Assembly: GCF_000718165.1 (NCBI RefSeq)
Contig: NZ_JOEY01000021.1
Span: forward strand, 95,261-159,260
Direction: 5' to 3'
Source of the DNA: Streptomyces fulvoviolaceus
GTDB taxonomy: Bacteria; Actinomycetota; Actinomycetes; Streptomycetales; Streptomycetaceae
Length of the DNA: 64,000 bases
Shown here: in pieces, positions 9,118 through 17,860 of the stretch
Layout: every line of letters starts with the position of its first letter
Numbering within the stretch: the first letter of the stretch is position 1
Translations under genes and position numbers: made by a program
Notes under the pieces: model-generated
Seen by the model: only the letters and a program-made list of their open reading frames with translations
Database searches by the model: none
What the model was told of the DNA's origin: nothing

Positions 9118-9285
9118 CTAGAACGCGCCGACCTCCACACCGTGCTCGGCGGCGAGGCGGCGCAGGTCGTCGAGCTCGGCCTGTTCCACCTCGACGAGGA
9201 AGTCGTCGCCCTCGTCGCGAGCCCGGGTCAGGTCGGTCTCGGTCGCCCTTATGCGCTGCAGAAGTCCTGCGGTGAATGCGTCCAT
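9118..9285 (-). CDS. Small conserved-looking acidic protein, 55 residues
   Basis: The 55-residue, strongly helical, charged product begins MDAFTAGLLQRIRATETDLTR and ends AAEHGVEVGAF, with heptad-like spacing suggesting a short coiled coil. No function is recognised. The ATG at 9285 has GAGGGGG at good distance, and the codon third positions are GC-rich as in real genes. A longer in-frame extension exists but lacks a ribosome site. Confidence 0.7.
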   Translation of the reverse strand: MDAFTAGLLQRIRATETDLTRARDEGDDFLVEVEQAELDDLRRLAAEHGVEVGAF

Positions 9286-9702
9286 GCTGCGCCCCCTCGT
9301 CCTGGGTCGTGGGTCGATGGCACGGGGGTGTGCCGTTCGGAAGGGGCGATCACGTCTCCAATGGGTGCCCAGCGCTGCCCGGTGCTGGGCGGCGACGGTG
9401 CCGGACACCCACGCCCGCTCTGCGGAAGCGGATCGCGACGTACCGCATGGTGGTGCGGCACAAGCAGAGCGTGATCGCGGGGTGTAAAGCCGTCCTCCCC
9501 CCGCTCCCTTCCACGGAAACCTCAACCGCCGGAGAAAATCCCGCATTCCCGCTCTCTCACCTGTCCTTCAGACTCCGCGTCCCCGTCTTACAGCCGACTT
9601 ATGGCCGAAAAGGGCAGGATGGAGGTCAACACACTCACCAAACCCCCTGCCCGCGCCTGCCCGAGAGGCGCTACGCGGGTGGACACAGGAAGGACAAGCG
9701 AC
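9286..9702. other. Intergenic region upstream of cutR
   Basis: The 417 bases between the 55-residue gene and cutR contain no gene I can support. One 7-bp hairpin (9367-9373 with 9384-9390) is visible, and the region should hold divergent promoters. Nothing else was recognised. Confidence 0.5.
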
Positions 9703-10356
9703 GTGCGCGTACTCGTCGTCGAGGACGAGCAACTGCTCGCCGATGCGGTGGCCACCGGACTGCGCCGGGAGGCCATGGCCGTCGACGTCGTGTACGACGG
9801 TGCGGCCGCCCTGGAACGCATCGGCGTCAACGACTACGACGTGGTCGTCCTCGACCGTGACCTCCCGCTCGTGCACGGCGACGACGTCTGCCGCAAGATC
9901 GTCGAACTCGGCATGCCCACGCGCGTGCTGATGCTGACGGCGTCCGGCGATGTCAGCGACCGTGTCGAGGGCCTGGAGATCGGCGCTGACGACTATCTGC
10001 CCAAGCCCTTCGCGTTCAGCGAGCTGACGGCACGCGTGCGTGCCCTCGGCCGGCGCACCAGCGTGCCGCTGCCGCCGGTCCTGGAACGCGCCGGCATCAA
10101 GCTCGACCCCAACCGCCGCGAGGTCTTCCGGGACGGCAAGGAGGTGCAGCTCGCGCCGAAGGAGTTCGCCGTCCTGGAGGTGCTGATGCGCAGCGAGGGC
10201 GCGGTCGTCTCCGCGGAGCAACTGCTGGAGAAGGCCTGGGACGAGAACACCGACCCGTTCACCAACGTCGTGCGGGTGACGGTCATGACCCTGCGCCGCA
10301 AGCTGGGCGAGCCGGCGGTCATCGTCACCGTGCCCGGCTCCGGCTACCGGATCTGA
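9703..10356 (+). CDS. cutR: Response regulator CutR
   Basis: This 217-residue OmpR/PhoB-type regulator has a receiver domain at about residues 1-115 (VLVVEDEQ, phospho-acceptor Asp in VVVLDRDLP, and LPKPFAFSEL). A winged-helix DNA-binding domain follows at about 130-217 (LAPKEFAVLEVLMRSEGAVVS, VTVMTLRRKLGEP). It matches CutR of S. lividans/S. coelicolor almost throughout. CutRS was first linked to copper and has since been tied to envelope or secretion redox stress. The GTG at 9703 follows AGGAAGGA; the frame extends upstream but the receiver domain begins exactly here. cutS starts 6 bases after the stop. Confidence 0.93.
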   Translation: MRVLVVEDEQLLADAVATGLRREAMAVDVVYDGAAALERIGVNDYDVVVLDRDLPLVHGDDVCRKIVELGMPTRVLMLTASGDVSDRVEGLEIGADDYLPKPFAFSELTARVRALGRRTSVPLPPVLERAGIKLDPNRREVFRDGKEVQLAPKEFAVLEVLMRSEGAVVSAEQLLEKAWDENTDPFTNVVRVTVMTLRRKLGEPAVIVTVPGSGYRI

Positions 10357-10362
10357 TCGGCT

Positions 10363-11595
10363 GTGGCCGCCGCACCCGCGCCGCCTCAGGCGCCTCCGAA
10401 ACCGACCTGGGACCCGCGTCGGGTGCAGCCCCCCTTCCCGTGGCTGCGCCCGACCATCCGCATAAGGCTCACGCTGCTGTACGGCGGCATGTTCCTGATC
10501 GCCGGCATTCTGCTGCTGTCGATCATCTACCTGCTGGCCGCCCAGGCGCTGAACGTGGGCAGTGACCTGCCCTTCAAGATCACCGAGGGGACGGTCACCA
10601 GCGACATCTGCGACCTGCCCTCCAAGGCCTCGCCCGACGTGTTCAACAGCGCGATGAGCGCCTGTGTCGGCCAGCAGCGCCAGCACGCCCTGGACAACCT
10701 GCTCAGCCGCTCGCTGCTGGCCCTGCTCGGCCTCGCGATCATCGCCTTCGCCTTCGGGTACGCGATGGCCGGCCGTGTCCTCTCGCCGCTCGGCCGCATC
10801 CTGCGCACCGCGCGCGCGGTGGCGGGCTCGGACCTGTCCCGCCGTATCGAGCTGGACGGCCCGGACGACGAGATCAAGGAACTGGCCGACACCTTCGACG
10901 ACATGCTGGAGCGCCTCCAGCGGGCGTTCACGGCCCAACAGCGGTTCGTCGGCAACGCCTCGCACGAGCTGAGGACACCGCTCGCGATCAACCGCACGCT
11001 CCTCGAGGTGCACCTGTCCGATCCGGGCGCGCCGATGGAGCTGCAGCAGCTCGGCAAGACGCTGCTGGCCACCAACGAGCGCAGTGAGCAGCTCGTCGAG
11101 GGGCTGCTGCTGCTGGCCCGCAGCGACAACCAGATCGTCGAGCGCAAGCCGGTCGACCTCGCCGAGGTCGCCGAGCAGGCCGTCGACCAGGTGCACGCCG
11201 AGGCGCAGGCCAAGGGCGTGGTGATCCGCGGCGACCAGAAACCCGCGGTCGTCCAGGGCAACGGCGTGCTGCTGGAGCGGATCGCCCTGAACCTCGTCCA
11301 GAACGCCGTGCGGTACAACGTGCCGGAGGGCGGCTGGGTCGAGGTCACCACGGACGTCCAGCACGGCCAGGCGGTCCTGGTCGTGTCGAACACGGGCCCG
11401 GTCGTGCCGGCGTACGAGATCGACAATCTCTTCGAGCCGTTCAGGCGGCTGCGCACGGAGCGTACGGGCAGCGACAAGGGCGTCGGCCTCGGTCTGTCCA
11501 TCGTCCGGTCCGTGGCCCGGGCGCACGGCGGGCACATCTCGGCGACGCCCCGTGAGGGGGGTGGGCTCGAGATGCGGGTAACCCTGCCGGTCTGA
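10363..11595 (+). CDS. cutS: Sensor histidine kinase CutS
   Basis: The 410-residue kinase has TM1 at about 36-60, an extracellular loop at about 61-115, TM2 at about 117-135, then HAMP, HisKA with FVGNASHELRTPLA (phospho-His 201), and HATPase with NLVQNAVRYN and KGVGLGLSIVRS. The loop carries two cysteines, Cys83 and Cys101, the only Cys pair in the protein. In CutS proteins these are thought to sense extracellular thiol/disulfide state. It phosphorylates CutR, whose gene ends 6 bases upstream. The start is GTG. Confidence 0.93.
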   Translation: MAAAPAPPQAPPKPTWDPRRVQPPFPWLRPTIRIRLTLLYGGMFLIAGILLLSIIYLLAAQALNVGSDLPFKITEGTVTSDICDLPSKASPDVFNSAMSACVGQQRQHALDNLLSRSLLALLGLAIIAFAFGYAMAGRVLSPLGRILRTARAVAGSDLSRRIELDGPDDEIKELADTFDDMLERLQRAFTAQQRFVGNASHELRTPLAINRTLLEVHLSDPGAPMELQQLGKTLLATNERSEQLVEGLLLLARSDNQIVERKPVDLAEVAEQAVDQVHAEAQAKGVVIRGDQKPAVVQGNGVLLERIALNLVQNAVRYNVPEGGWVEVTTDVQHGQAVLVVSNTGPVVPAYEIDNLFEPFRRLRTERTGSDKGVGLGLSIVRSVARAHGGHISATPREGGGLEMRVTLPV

Positions 11596-12000
11596 GATCA
11601 TGGCCCCCGCACTGGGGTCGACATACTGGGATGTTCGCTTTGCGCGGAATTTTCGGGGCGCCAAGTGGACAGTTCCGTGTGTGATCGATCACAAGGGAGA
11701 ATTTCCGGCCATCTACTCTCCGTGATCATGCACCCTATCGGAAAGCCGGAAAAATCCGGGTTTTCGAGGGTCTTGATCACGGGAAGTACACGGTGAGACG
11801 CCTTTGAAGTGCGGGATTCGGACCGTGTACGGTCCCGATCGCCATCCAACCCGATCACTCAAGAGGAGTCCGGTTGGGTGTCGATTGAGTAACAGACCTT
11901 GATGTGAGGCAAAATCTCCGCCTCAGGTCGGGCACAAGTCCGGCCTCTCACGCGTTACGTGCGCTGGAGACACCGCAGACACCCAGAGGGGGAGAGCGAC
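11596..12000. other. Long leader/intergenic region upstream of the DUF4193 gene
   Basis: These 405 bases follow cutS and precede an ATG with a strong GAGGGGGAG site. They are more AT-rich than the flanking genes, contain several GTGATC/GATCAC words and no supportable gene, and probably hold the DUF4193 promoter. Confidence 0.5.
11680..11693. promoter_or_regulatory. Perfect 14-bp palindrome TGTGATCGATCACA
   Basis: The dyad resembles a Crp/Fnr-type half-site pair (TGTGA/TCACA) but with a 4-base rather than 6-base centre. GTGATCATGCAC about 40 bases downstream is a looser relative. It could be an operator for the DUF4193 gene 300 bases away. Confidence 0.35.
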
Positions 12001-12297
12001 ATGGCAACGGATTACGACACCCCACGCAAGACCGACGACGACGTCGACTCGGACAGCCTTGAAGAGCTCAAGGCCCGTAGGAACGACAAGTCGACCTCCG
12101 CAGTGGACGTCGACGAGTTCGAGGCCGCCGAAGGCCTCGAACTGCCCGGAGCGGACCTCTCCAATGAGGAGCTGGCCGTCCGGGTACTGCCCAAGCAGCA
12201 GGACGAGTTCACCTGCATGAGCTGCTTCCTGGTGCACCACCGCAGCCAGCTGGCCCGCGAGAAGAACGGCCAGCCGATCTGCCGCGACTGCGACTGA
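12001..12297 (+). CDS. DUF4193 zinc-ribbon protein
   Basis: The 98-residue acidic protein begins MATDYDTPRKTDDDVDSD. Its C-terminus is a four-Cys zinc site (CMSC, 18 residues, CRDC) preceded by LPKQQDEFTC. This is the actinobacterial DUF4193 family, small DksA/zinc-ribbon-like proteins of unknown role, possibly RNA polymerase or nucleic-acid associated. It is expected in nearly every Streptomyces. The ATG at 12001 has GAGGGGGAG upstream. The gene ends 13 bases before the next start, so the two may be co-transcribed. Confidence 0.9.
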   Translation: MATDYDTPRKTDDDVDSDSLEELKARRNDKSTSAVDVDEFEAAEGLELPGADLSNEELAVRVLPKQQDEFTCMSCFLVHHRSQLAREKNGQPICRDCD

Positions 12298-12310
12298 GGA
12301 CGGGTCGGCC

Positions 12311-13219
12311 GTGACTGGCTCGACCCCTCCCCGGAAGCGCCGTCTTTCCCTGGGGAAGGCGGACCAAGGGCCGCTCGACGACCCTCACGGCGCGCGTGAC
12401 GACGAGCGGGGCTCGCCCGGTACGGGAGCCTCGCTCGAACCGGCGGCCGCCCGGGCTGACCCCCCGGCGCCGACACAGACGCCCGCACCCGTCGCAAGGC
12501 GGCGTGTGGCGGCTATCCGGGACAAGGCCAGGGAAGGCGTCCGCAAGAGCGGCAGCCGCGCCAGGGCAGGCCTGGCGTACCTCGCCGACCGGATCATCGA
12601 GAACGCCCCGAGAATCCCCGTGAGGGACCTCGAGGCGCTCCGCAGACAGTTCCCGGGCCAGGGACCCGAGGAACTCGCCGACAAGCTCGTGACGGGCGCC
12701 TGTGGCGCCACGGCGACGGTCGGAGCCGGGATCGGAGCGGCGGCGATGCTGCCCGTGCCGCCGGCGATGCCGACGGAACTGGCCGCCGAGATCACCGGCG
12801 TGGCGGCGATCGAGCTGAAGCTGATCGCCGAACTCCACGAGGTCTACGGCGTACGCCCGCCCGGCAACCTCAAGCAGCGCAGCACCGCGTACCTGAACTC
12901 CTGGTCGGGGGAGCGCGGGATCGACGTGAAGAAGCCGTCGACGGTGAGCACGACGCTCAACAGCCACATGAAGCAGCAGCTGCGTCAGCAGATCATGAAG
13001 CGGACGGTCCGCAACCTGCCGAACCTGATGCCGTTCATGGTGGGCGCGGCCGTGGGAGCGGTCATGAACCGTCGGGACACGAGGAAACTCGCGGACCGGA
13101 TCCGGGCGGACCTGCGCAAGGTCCAGGTGCCGTGGGACGCGCTGCCCGAACTGCCGGCGCTGGAGCGCCCGGCGGATCCGCTGGAGCTGGGAGACATCGC
13201 GAAGGAGCTCGGGCCCTGA
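12311..13219 (+). CDS. Conserved hypothetical protein, EcsC-like
   Basis: The 302-residue protein has a charged, Pro-rich N-terminus of about 75 residues. The conserved body includes a Gly/Ala-rich hydrophobic segment at about 133-165 (GACGATATVGAGIGAAAMLP), a helix IELKLIAELHEVYGV, and a second hydrophobic segment LPNLMPFMVGAAVGAVMN near 245. The double-hydrophobic pattern is reminiscent of the EcsC family, of unknown biochemistry, but I cannot verify membership. The GTG at 12311 follows the DUF4193 stop closely with GAGGA upstream. A terminator lies just past the stop. Confidence 0.75.
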   Translation: MTGSTPPRKRRLSLGKADQGPLDDPHGARDDERGSPGTGASLEPAAARADPPAPTQTPAPVARRRVAAIRDKAREGVRKSGSRARAGLAYLADRIIENAPRIPVRDLEALRRQFPGQGPEELADKLVTGACGATATVGAGIGAAAMLPVPPAMPTELAAEITGVAAIELKLIAELHEVYGVRPPGNLKQRSTAYLNSWSGERGIDVKKPSTVSTTLNSHMKQQLRQQIMKRTVRNLPNLMPFMVGAAVGAVMNRRDTRKLADRIRADLRKVQVPWDALPELPALERPADPLELGDIAKELGP

Positions 13220-13265
13220 CCCGGGTGATCGGGCGCTGACTCCGGTAAGACTTCCGTGAGACTTC

Positions 13266-13290
13266 GGGCTTCACCCGCCGGGTGAAGCCC
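13266..13290. terminator. Bidirectional terminator
   Basis: GGGCTTCACCC at 13266-13276 pairs exactly with 13280-13290 across a 3-base loop, between the convergent EcsC-like and DUF3093 genes. Confidence 0.85.
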
Positions 13291-13302
13291 TGCGCAAACG
13301 TT

Positions 13303-13767
13303 CTACGCCGCGGCGGTCCGAGCCGCCTTCAGTGCGTCCGCCAGTCGCTCCGGCTCCCGCGTCGACAGGTACAGGTACGGCGTCGGGTCGTCCGGGTCCG
13401 TGACCTCCACCTTCAGCGCGGTGGGGATGTAGGCGCGCAGCAGCATGAAGGCGCGGGCGTCGGCCTTGTGCATGCGCCAGGCGCGGGCCTCTTCCGGGTC
13501 CAGGATCTCCGCCTCGCCCAGGGCCGACACCGGGATCTTCGCCTCGCCGGCGATCAGCGAGTCCCCCACGACGCGGATGCGCATCGAGCCGTAGGAGCTG
13601 GCCACGACCGCCGCCGCGGCGGTGCCGCCGGCCAGACCGCCGAGCATCGGCAGGGTGCCGAAGGGCAGCAGGATCAACGCCAGCGCGAACCCGACCAGGA
13701 AGGAGATCAGCCACCAGGAGCGGGGGGCGGTGAGGCGTTCTTCGTACGGGGTGGCGTGGGGCTGCAT
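13303..13767 (-). CDS. DUF3093 membrane protein
   Basis: The 154-residue protein has two N-terminal membrane helices (about 19-40, WWLISFLVGFALALILL, and 42-60). A soluble C-terminal half follows, with the conserved GDSLIAGEAKIPV and DDPTPYLYLSTREPERLADAL. DUF3093 is an actinobacterial family of unknown function often found next to dut, as here. It is divergent from the thioesterase gene, 58 bases away. Confidence 0.88.
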   Translation of the reverse strand: MQPHATPYEERLTAPRSWWLISFLVGFALALILLPFGTLPMLGGLAGGTAAAAVVASSYGSMRIRVVGDSLIAGEAKIPVSALGEAEILDPEEARAWRMHKADARAFMLLRAYIPTALKVEVTDPDDPTPYLYLSTREPERLADALKAARTAAA

Positions 13768-13825
13768 GAAGCCAAGCTTGGCACGGTGTCCGGTTGCCGC
13801 CGACGCGCGGGTAAGGTCTGCGGCT

Positions 13826-14410
13826 GTGAGTCGTAATTCCGCTGCTCTTGAGCCTCCCGCCGACGCCGTGAAACCGGTGCGTCACCCTGACGCCCCCGTG
13901 CCCGGTGAGCTGCTCGGTGCGCACTACGAGCAGTGTTTCGGCTGTGGCGGCGAGCAGCCCCACGGGCTGCACCTGGAGGCCCGGGCCGGCGAAGGGGTGT
14001 CGGTCATCGCCGAGTTCACCGTGCGGCCCGCCCACCAGGGCGCTCCCGGCCTCGCGCACGGCGGCGTCCTCGCGACCGCTCTCGACGAGACCCTCGGCTC
14101 GCTGAACTGGCTGCTGCGCACGATCGCGGTGACGGGACGGCTGGAGACCGACTTCGTACGGCCTGTCCCCGTGGGCACGGTGCTGTATCTGGAGGCCGAG
14201 GTGACGGCCGTCGCCGGGCGCAAGATCTACTCGACCGCCACCGGCCGGATCGGCGGCCCCGACGGGCCCGTCGCCGTCCGCGCCGACGCCCTCTTCATCG
14301 AGGTGAAGGTCGACCACTTCATCGACAACGGCCGCCCGGAGGAGATCCGGGCCGCCATGAACGACCCGGACCAGGTCCGGCGTACCCGTGCCTTCGAGGT
14401 GAACCCGTGA
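13826..14410 (+). CDS. PaaI-type hotdog thioesterase
   Basis: The 194-residue protein carries a single hotdog domain with CFGCGGEQPHGLHLE, LAHGGVLATALDETLG (the HGG-x10-D/E motif of PaaI/4HBT thioesterases) and GRLETDFVRPVPVGTVL. It probably hydrolyses an acyl-CoA or aryl-CoA. The GTG at 13826 is close to a weak ribosome site, and the product starts SRNSAALEPPADAV. Its TGA overlaps the GTG of dut by four bases, so translation of the two is coupled. Confidence 0.87.
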   Translation: MSRNSAALEPPADAVKPVRHPDAPVPGELLGAHYEQCFGCGGEQPHGLHLEARAGEGVSVIAEFTVRPAHQGAPGLAHGGVLATALDETLGSLNWLLRTIAVTGRLETDFVRPVPVGTVLYLEAEVTAVAGRKIYSTATGRIGGPDGPVAVRADALFIEVKVDHFIDNGRPEEIRAAMNDPDQVRRTRAFEVNP

Positions 14411-14967
14411 GCCGTGCCCCCCGTCGAGAACTCGCCGTGCTGATCCGGCGCGTCGACCCCGACGTACCGCTTCCGTCGTACGCGCACCCCGGCGACGCGG
14501 GAGCCGATCTGCGCACCACCGAGAGCCGTGAACTGAAGCCCGGGGAGCGGGCCGTACTGCCCACGGGGGTGTCTGTCGCGCTCCCGGAGGGGTACGCGGC
14601 CTTCGTGCACCCCCGATCCGGCCTCGCCGCCCGCTGCGGTGTCGCTCTCGTGAATGCCCCGGGGACGGTTGATGCCGGGTACCGTGGGGAGATCAAGGTG
14701 ATCGTGGTGAATCTCGATCCGCACGAGTCGGTGCGGTTCGAGCGCTTCGACCGGATTGCCCAACTGGTCGTCCAGCAGGTCGAGAGGGTCCGCTTCCAGG
14801 AGGTCGCGGAACTTCCCGACTCGGCGCGGGCCGAGGGGGGCTTCGGGTCCACCGGTGGCCACGCCGCCGTGGGCGACGGGGGCGGCACCAGCGGTCAGGC
14901 CGCTGTCGGCGGCACAGCGGGTGGGAATCGATACGCTTCGGTCGTATCCGACCGGGAAGGACAGTGA
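14407..14967 (+). CDS. dut: Deoxyuridine 5'-triphosphate nucleotidohydrolase (dUTPase)
   Basis: The 186-residue trimeric dUTPase converts dUTP to dUMP and pyrophosphate, protecting DNA from uracil and supplying dTMP synthesis. All motifs are visible: HPGDAGADLR (motif I), HPRSGLAARCG (II), NAPGTVDAGYRGE with the catalytic Asp and Tyr (III), RIAQLVV (IV) and the Gly-rich EGGFGSTGGH (V). A further 30 residues after motif V are Gly/Ser-rich and probably disordered. It overlaps the thioesterase by four bases and is followed one base later by the DUF3710 gene. Confidence 0.96.
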   Translation: MSRAPRRELAVLIRRVDPDVPLPSYAHPGDAGADLRTTESRELKPGERAVLPTGVSVALPEGYAAFVHPRSGLAARCGVALVNAPGTVDAGYRGEIKVIVVNLDPHESVRFERFDRIAQLVVQQVERVRFQEVAELPDSARAEGGFGSTGGHAAVGDGGGTSGQAAVGGTAGGNRYASVVSDREGQ

Positions 14968-14968
14968 C

Positions 14969-15730
14969 GTGTTCGGACGTCGCAAGAAGAAGGGTGCCGC
15001 CGAGGACGCGGCCGGCGAGGCCGAGCAGGTCGTCGACAGTGTCGACACTGAGGCGGACGAAGAGGGCGAGCGCGAGCGTGTGAGGCTCGAGCCCGAGCCG
15101 CGGCCCGACGGGCCCTGGGACGACACCGAGGTGCGCGACCCCGCCGAGGGCCGTGTGGACCTGGGCGGGATCTTCGTGCCCGGCGTCGACGGCATGGAGC
15201 TGCGGGTCGAGGTCGCGGGCGACGCGATCGTCGCGGCCACCGTCGTCCTCAAGGACAGCGCCATCCAGCTGCAGGCCTTCGCCGCTCCCAAGCGCGAGGG
15301 CATCTGGGGCGAGGTGCGCGAGGAGATCGGCTCCGGCATCACCCAGCAGGGCGGCATCGTCGACGAGGTCGAGGGTCCGCTGGGCTGGGAGCTCAGGGCC
15401 CAGGTTCCGGTGCAGCTGCCGGACGGCACGGGCGGTTTCCAGGTCGTGCGGTTCGTCGGTGTGGACGGTCCGCGCTGGTTCCTGCGCGGTGTGATCTCGG
15501 GTCAGGGCGCGGTCCAGCCGCAGGCCGCGGGCCTGCTGGAGCAGATCTTCCGGGACACGGTCGTGGTCCGCGGCGAGGGCCCGATGGCTCCTCGCGACCC
15601 GATCGTCCTGAAGCTGCCGAACGACGCGCAGATGGTCCCCGAGGGTGTCCAGCAGGAGGACGAGGGCTCTCGCTTCTCCGGTGGCATGGGGCAGTTGCAG
15701 CGTGGACCGGAGATCACCGAGGTTCGCTAG
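14969..15730 (+). CDS. DUF3710 family protein
   Basis: The 253-residue protein begins with a basic patch (FGRRKKKG), then an acidic stretch to about residue 55, then the conserved DUF3710 body (RVDLGGIFVPGVDGMELRV, REEIGSGITQQGG, PRWFLRGVISGQGA). The family is restricted to actinobacteria, its role is unknown, and its gene regularly follows dut. The GTG at 14969 lies one base after the dut stop, so the thioesterase, dut and DUF3710 genes form one operon closed by the hairpin at 15744. Confidence 0.9.
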   Translation: MFGRRKKKGAAEDAAGEAEQVVDSVDTEADEEGERERVRLEPEPRPDGPWDDTEVRDPAEGRVDLGGIFVPGVDGMELRVEVAGDAIVAATVVLKDSAIQLQAFAAPKREGIWGEVREEIGSGITQQGGIVDEVEGPLGWELRAQVPVQLPDGTGGFQVVRFVGVDGPRWFLRGVISGQGAVQPQAAGLLEQIFRDTVVVRGEGPMAPRDPIVLKLPNDAQMVPEGVQQEDEGSRFSGGMGQLQRGPEITEVR

Positions 15731-15743
15731 CCGTACGACAGAG

Positions 15744-15775
15744 AGGGCCGTACCCCTGTTACGGGGTGCGGCCCT
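15744..15775 (+). terminator. Hairpin terminator after DUF3710
   Basis: Bases 15744-15756 pair with 15763-15775 (13 positions including one G-U) around a six-base loop, ending in CCCTTTG. Confidence 0.8.
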
Positions 15776-15903
15776 TTGTCATGCCCGTGTTTTCGTGCGT
15801 GGACCCTTGACGGTGCATTGGTCTGTACCTACGGTCTCCGCTCAACGCCTCTGTTCATAAAGGCGCTTTCCGTTCACATACAGGAACGAAAGGCCCCCCA
15901 CGC

Positions 15904-17070
15904 ATGCACAGAACCGCACTCCTCGCGTCCGCCGCAGCCCTCGTCGCCGGTGCTCTCGCCTGGCCCGCCGAGGCCGCCCCCGCCACCTTCGTCCACCCCG
16001 GAGTCACCGTCTCCCAGGGCCAGTTGGACTTCGCCCGCACCAAGGTCAACGCCGGCGCCCAGCCCTGGAAGGGCGCCTTCGACCGGATGCTGGCGAGCAA
16101 GTACGCCGACCTGAACCGCACGCCCAAGCCCCGTGCGGTCGTCGAGTGCGGCTCGTACTCGAACCCCAACTACGGCTGCACCGACGAGCGCGAGGACGCG
16201 ATCGCCGCCTACACCGACGCCCTCGCCTGGTACGTCACCCGGGACGAGCGGTACGCCAAGAAGGCCATTCAGCTGATGGACGCCTGGTCCGCCGTCATCA
16301 CGGACCACACCAACAGCAACGCGCCCCTGCAGACCGGCTGGGCCGGCTCCACCTGGCCCCGGGCCGCCGAGATCATCAAGTACACGTACCCGGGCGGCTG
16401 GTCGAACTCGGGGCGCTTCGCGACCATGCTCCGGAACGTCTACCTGCCCGAGGTGATCAACGGCTCGAACTCCAACGGCAACTGGGAGCTGTCGATGATG
16501 GAGGCGGCCGTAGGCATCTCCGTCTTCCTGGAGGACAAGACGTCGTACGACAAGGCCATGGCGAAGTTCCGCACCCGCACCGCCGCCTACGTCTACCTCG
16601 CCTCCGACGGAGACCTGCCGAAGACCGTGCCGAGCCAGAACCTCGACACCAGGGCGAAGGTCGTCGCCTACTGGCAGGGCCAGTCCACCTTCGTCACCGG
16701 ACTCACCCAGGAGACCTGTCGCGACCTCACGCACACCGGGTACGGCATCTCCGCGATCTCGCACGTCGCCGAGACGAGCCGTATACAGGGGCAGGACCTG
16801 TACGGCACCGACGTGGGCGAGCGGCTGCGGCAGGCGCTCGGGTTCCAGGCCAGGTACGAGCTGGGGACGGCCGTGCCGAGCTGGCTGTGCGGCGGGTCGC
16901 TGAAGCCCGGGCTCGGGCCGGTCACCGAGGTCGGGTACAACGCCTTGCACCATAGGCTTGGCATGCCCATGACTAATACGCAGACGCTGACCGAGCGGAA
17001 CCGCCCGGCCGGCAGCAACAATCTCTTCGTGGCCTGGGAGACGCTCACCCACGGGGACAACCCGAGCTGA
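15904..17070 (+). CDS. Secreted alginate lyase family protein
   Basis: The 388-residue protein has a signal peptide (MHRTALLASAAALVAGALAWPAEA, cleavage near residue 24). The rest is a helical toroid-type domain with DEREDAIAAYTDALAWYVT, GWAGSTWPRAAEIIKYTY and NSNGNWELSMMEAAVGISVFL, matching the alginate-lyase superfamily (PF05426-like). Such enzymes cleave uronic-acid polysaccharides by beta-elimination, and several Streptomyces members act on other glycans. It would act outside the cell. The ATG at 15904 follows GAACGAAAGG. It is a single-gene unit. Confidence 0.85.
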   Translation: MHRTALLASAAALVAGALAWPAEAAPATFVHPGVTVSQGQLDFARTKVNAGAQPWKGAFDRMLASKYADLNRTPKPRAVVECGSYSNPNYGCTDEREDAIAAYTDALAWYVTRDERYAKKAIQLMDAWSAVITDHTNSNAPLQTGWAGSTWPRAAEIIKYTYPGGWSNSGRFATMLRNVYLPEVINGSNSNGNWELSMMEAAVGISVFLEDKTSYDKAMAKFRTRTAAYVYLASDGDLPKTVPSQNLDTRAKVVAYWQGQSTFVTGLTQETCRDLTHTGYGISAISHVAETSRIQGQDLYGTDVGERLRQALGFQARYELGTAVPSWLCGGSLKPGLGPVTEVGYNALHHRLGMPMTNTQTLTERNRPAGSNNLFVAWETLTHGDNPS

Positions 17071-17131
17071 AACCGTTGAAGTGCCGGGCGCCCGGTGGGG
17101 ATACTGGCGCCCGGTTCACGGGGGAGGGCGT

Positions 17132-17824
17132 ATGACTCAGGTGGTCACCGAGACCATGGTGCGGGTCGAGAACATCCACAAGTCGTTCGGGGACGGAGCC
17201 GCCGCCGTGCACGCTCTGCGCGGTGTCTCCTTCGAGGTGCCGCGCGGTGAACTGGTCGCCCTCAAGGGGCGTTCGGGATCCGGGAAGACGACGCTCCTCA
17301 ACATCGTCGGCGGGCTCGACGCACCGGACGGGGGGCGGGTCGTGGTGGACGGGCTCGACCTCGCCGAGCTGGACGAGGACGGTCTGCTCGCGCTGCGCCG
17401 GGACCGTATCGGCTTCGTCTTCCAGTCCTTCGGACTCATCCCGATCCTCACCGCCGCCGAGAACGTCGGCGTCCCGATGCGGCTGCGCCGGGTCGAGGCA
17501 CGCGCGCGTGAGGAGCGCGTCGAGCTGCTGCTGTCCCTGGTCGGCCTCGCCGACCACGCGAAGCAGCGCCCCGGCGAACTCTCCGGCGGCCAGCAGCAGC
17601 GCGTCGCCATCGCCCGCGCCCTCGCCAACAACCCCTCGCTCCTTGTCGCCGACGAGCCGACCGGCCAGCTGGACGCGGAGACCGGCCATGCCGTGATGGA
17701 GCTGCTGCGGGCCGTCGTGCGCAGCGAGAACGTCACCGCGCTCGTGGCCACCCACGACGCGACCCTGCTCGACCTGGCCGACCGGGTGCTGGAGCTGGGC
17801 GACGGGGAGATCGTCGGGGACTGA
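17132..17824 (+). CDS. ABC transporter ATP-binding protein (LolD/MacB type), no adjacent permease
   Basis: The 230-residue ATPase has Walker A GRSGSGKTTLL, Q-loop FVFQSFGLIPILTAAENV, signature LSGGQQQRVAIARAL, Walker B LLVADEPTGQLD and H-loop ATHD. The FQSFGLIP and ENVGVPM features place it with the LolD/MacB/FtsE group that pairs with FtsX-like permeases. No such permease is encoded next to it: the upstream gene is a lyase, the downstream gene kdpD. The ATG at 17132 has GGGGGAGG upstream. A T-rich hairpin separates it from kdpD. Confidence 0.9.
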   Translation: MTQVVTETMVRVENIHKSFGDGAAAVHALRGVSFEVPRGELVALKGRSGSGKTTLLNIVGGLDAPDGGRVVVDGLDLAELDEDGLLALRRDRIGFVFQSFGLIPILTAAENVGVPMRLRRVEARAREERVELLLSLVGLADHAKQRPGELSGGQQQRVAIARALANNPSLLVADEPTGQLDAETGHAVMELLRAVVRSENVTALVATHDATLLDLADRVLELGDGEIVGD

Positions 17825-17860
17825 AGCCCGGGCGTCAGGGTTGCGTCAAAGACGGCCGTG

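Noticed and set aside
11680..11693. A classical Crp operator
   Set aside because: The centre is 4 bases rather than 6 and it lies about 300 bases from the nearest start, so it is kept only as an unassigned palindrome.
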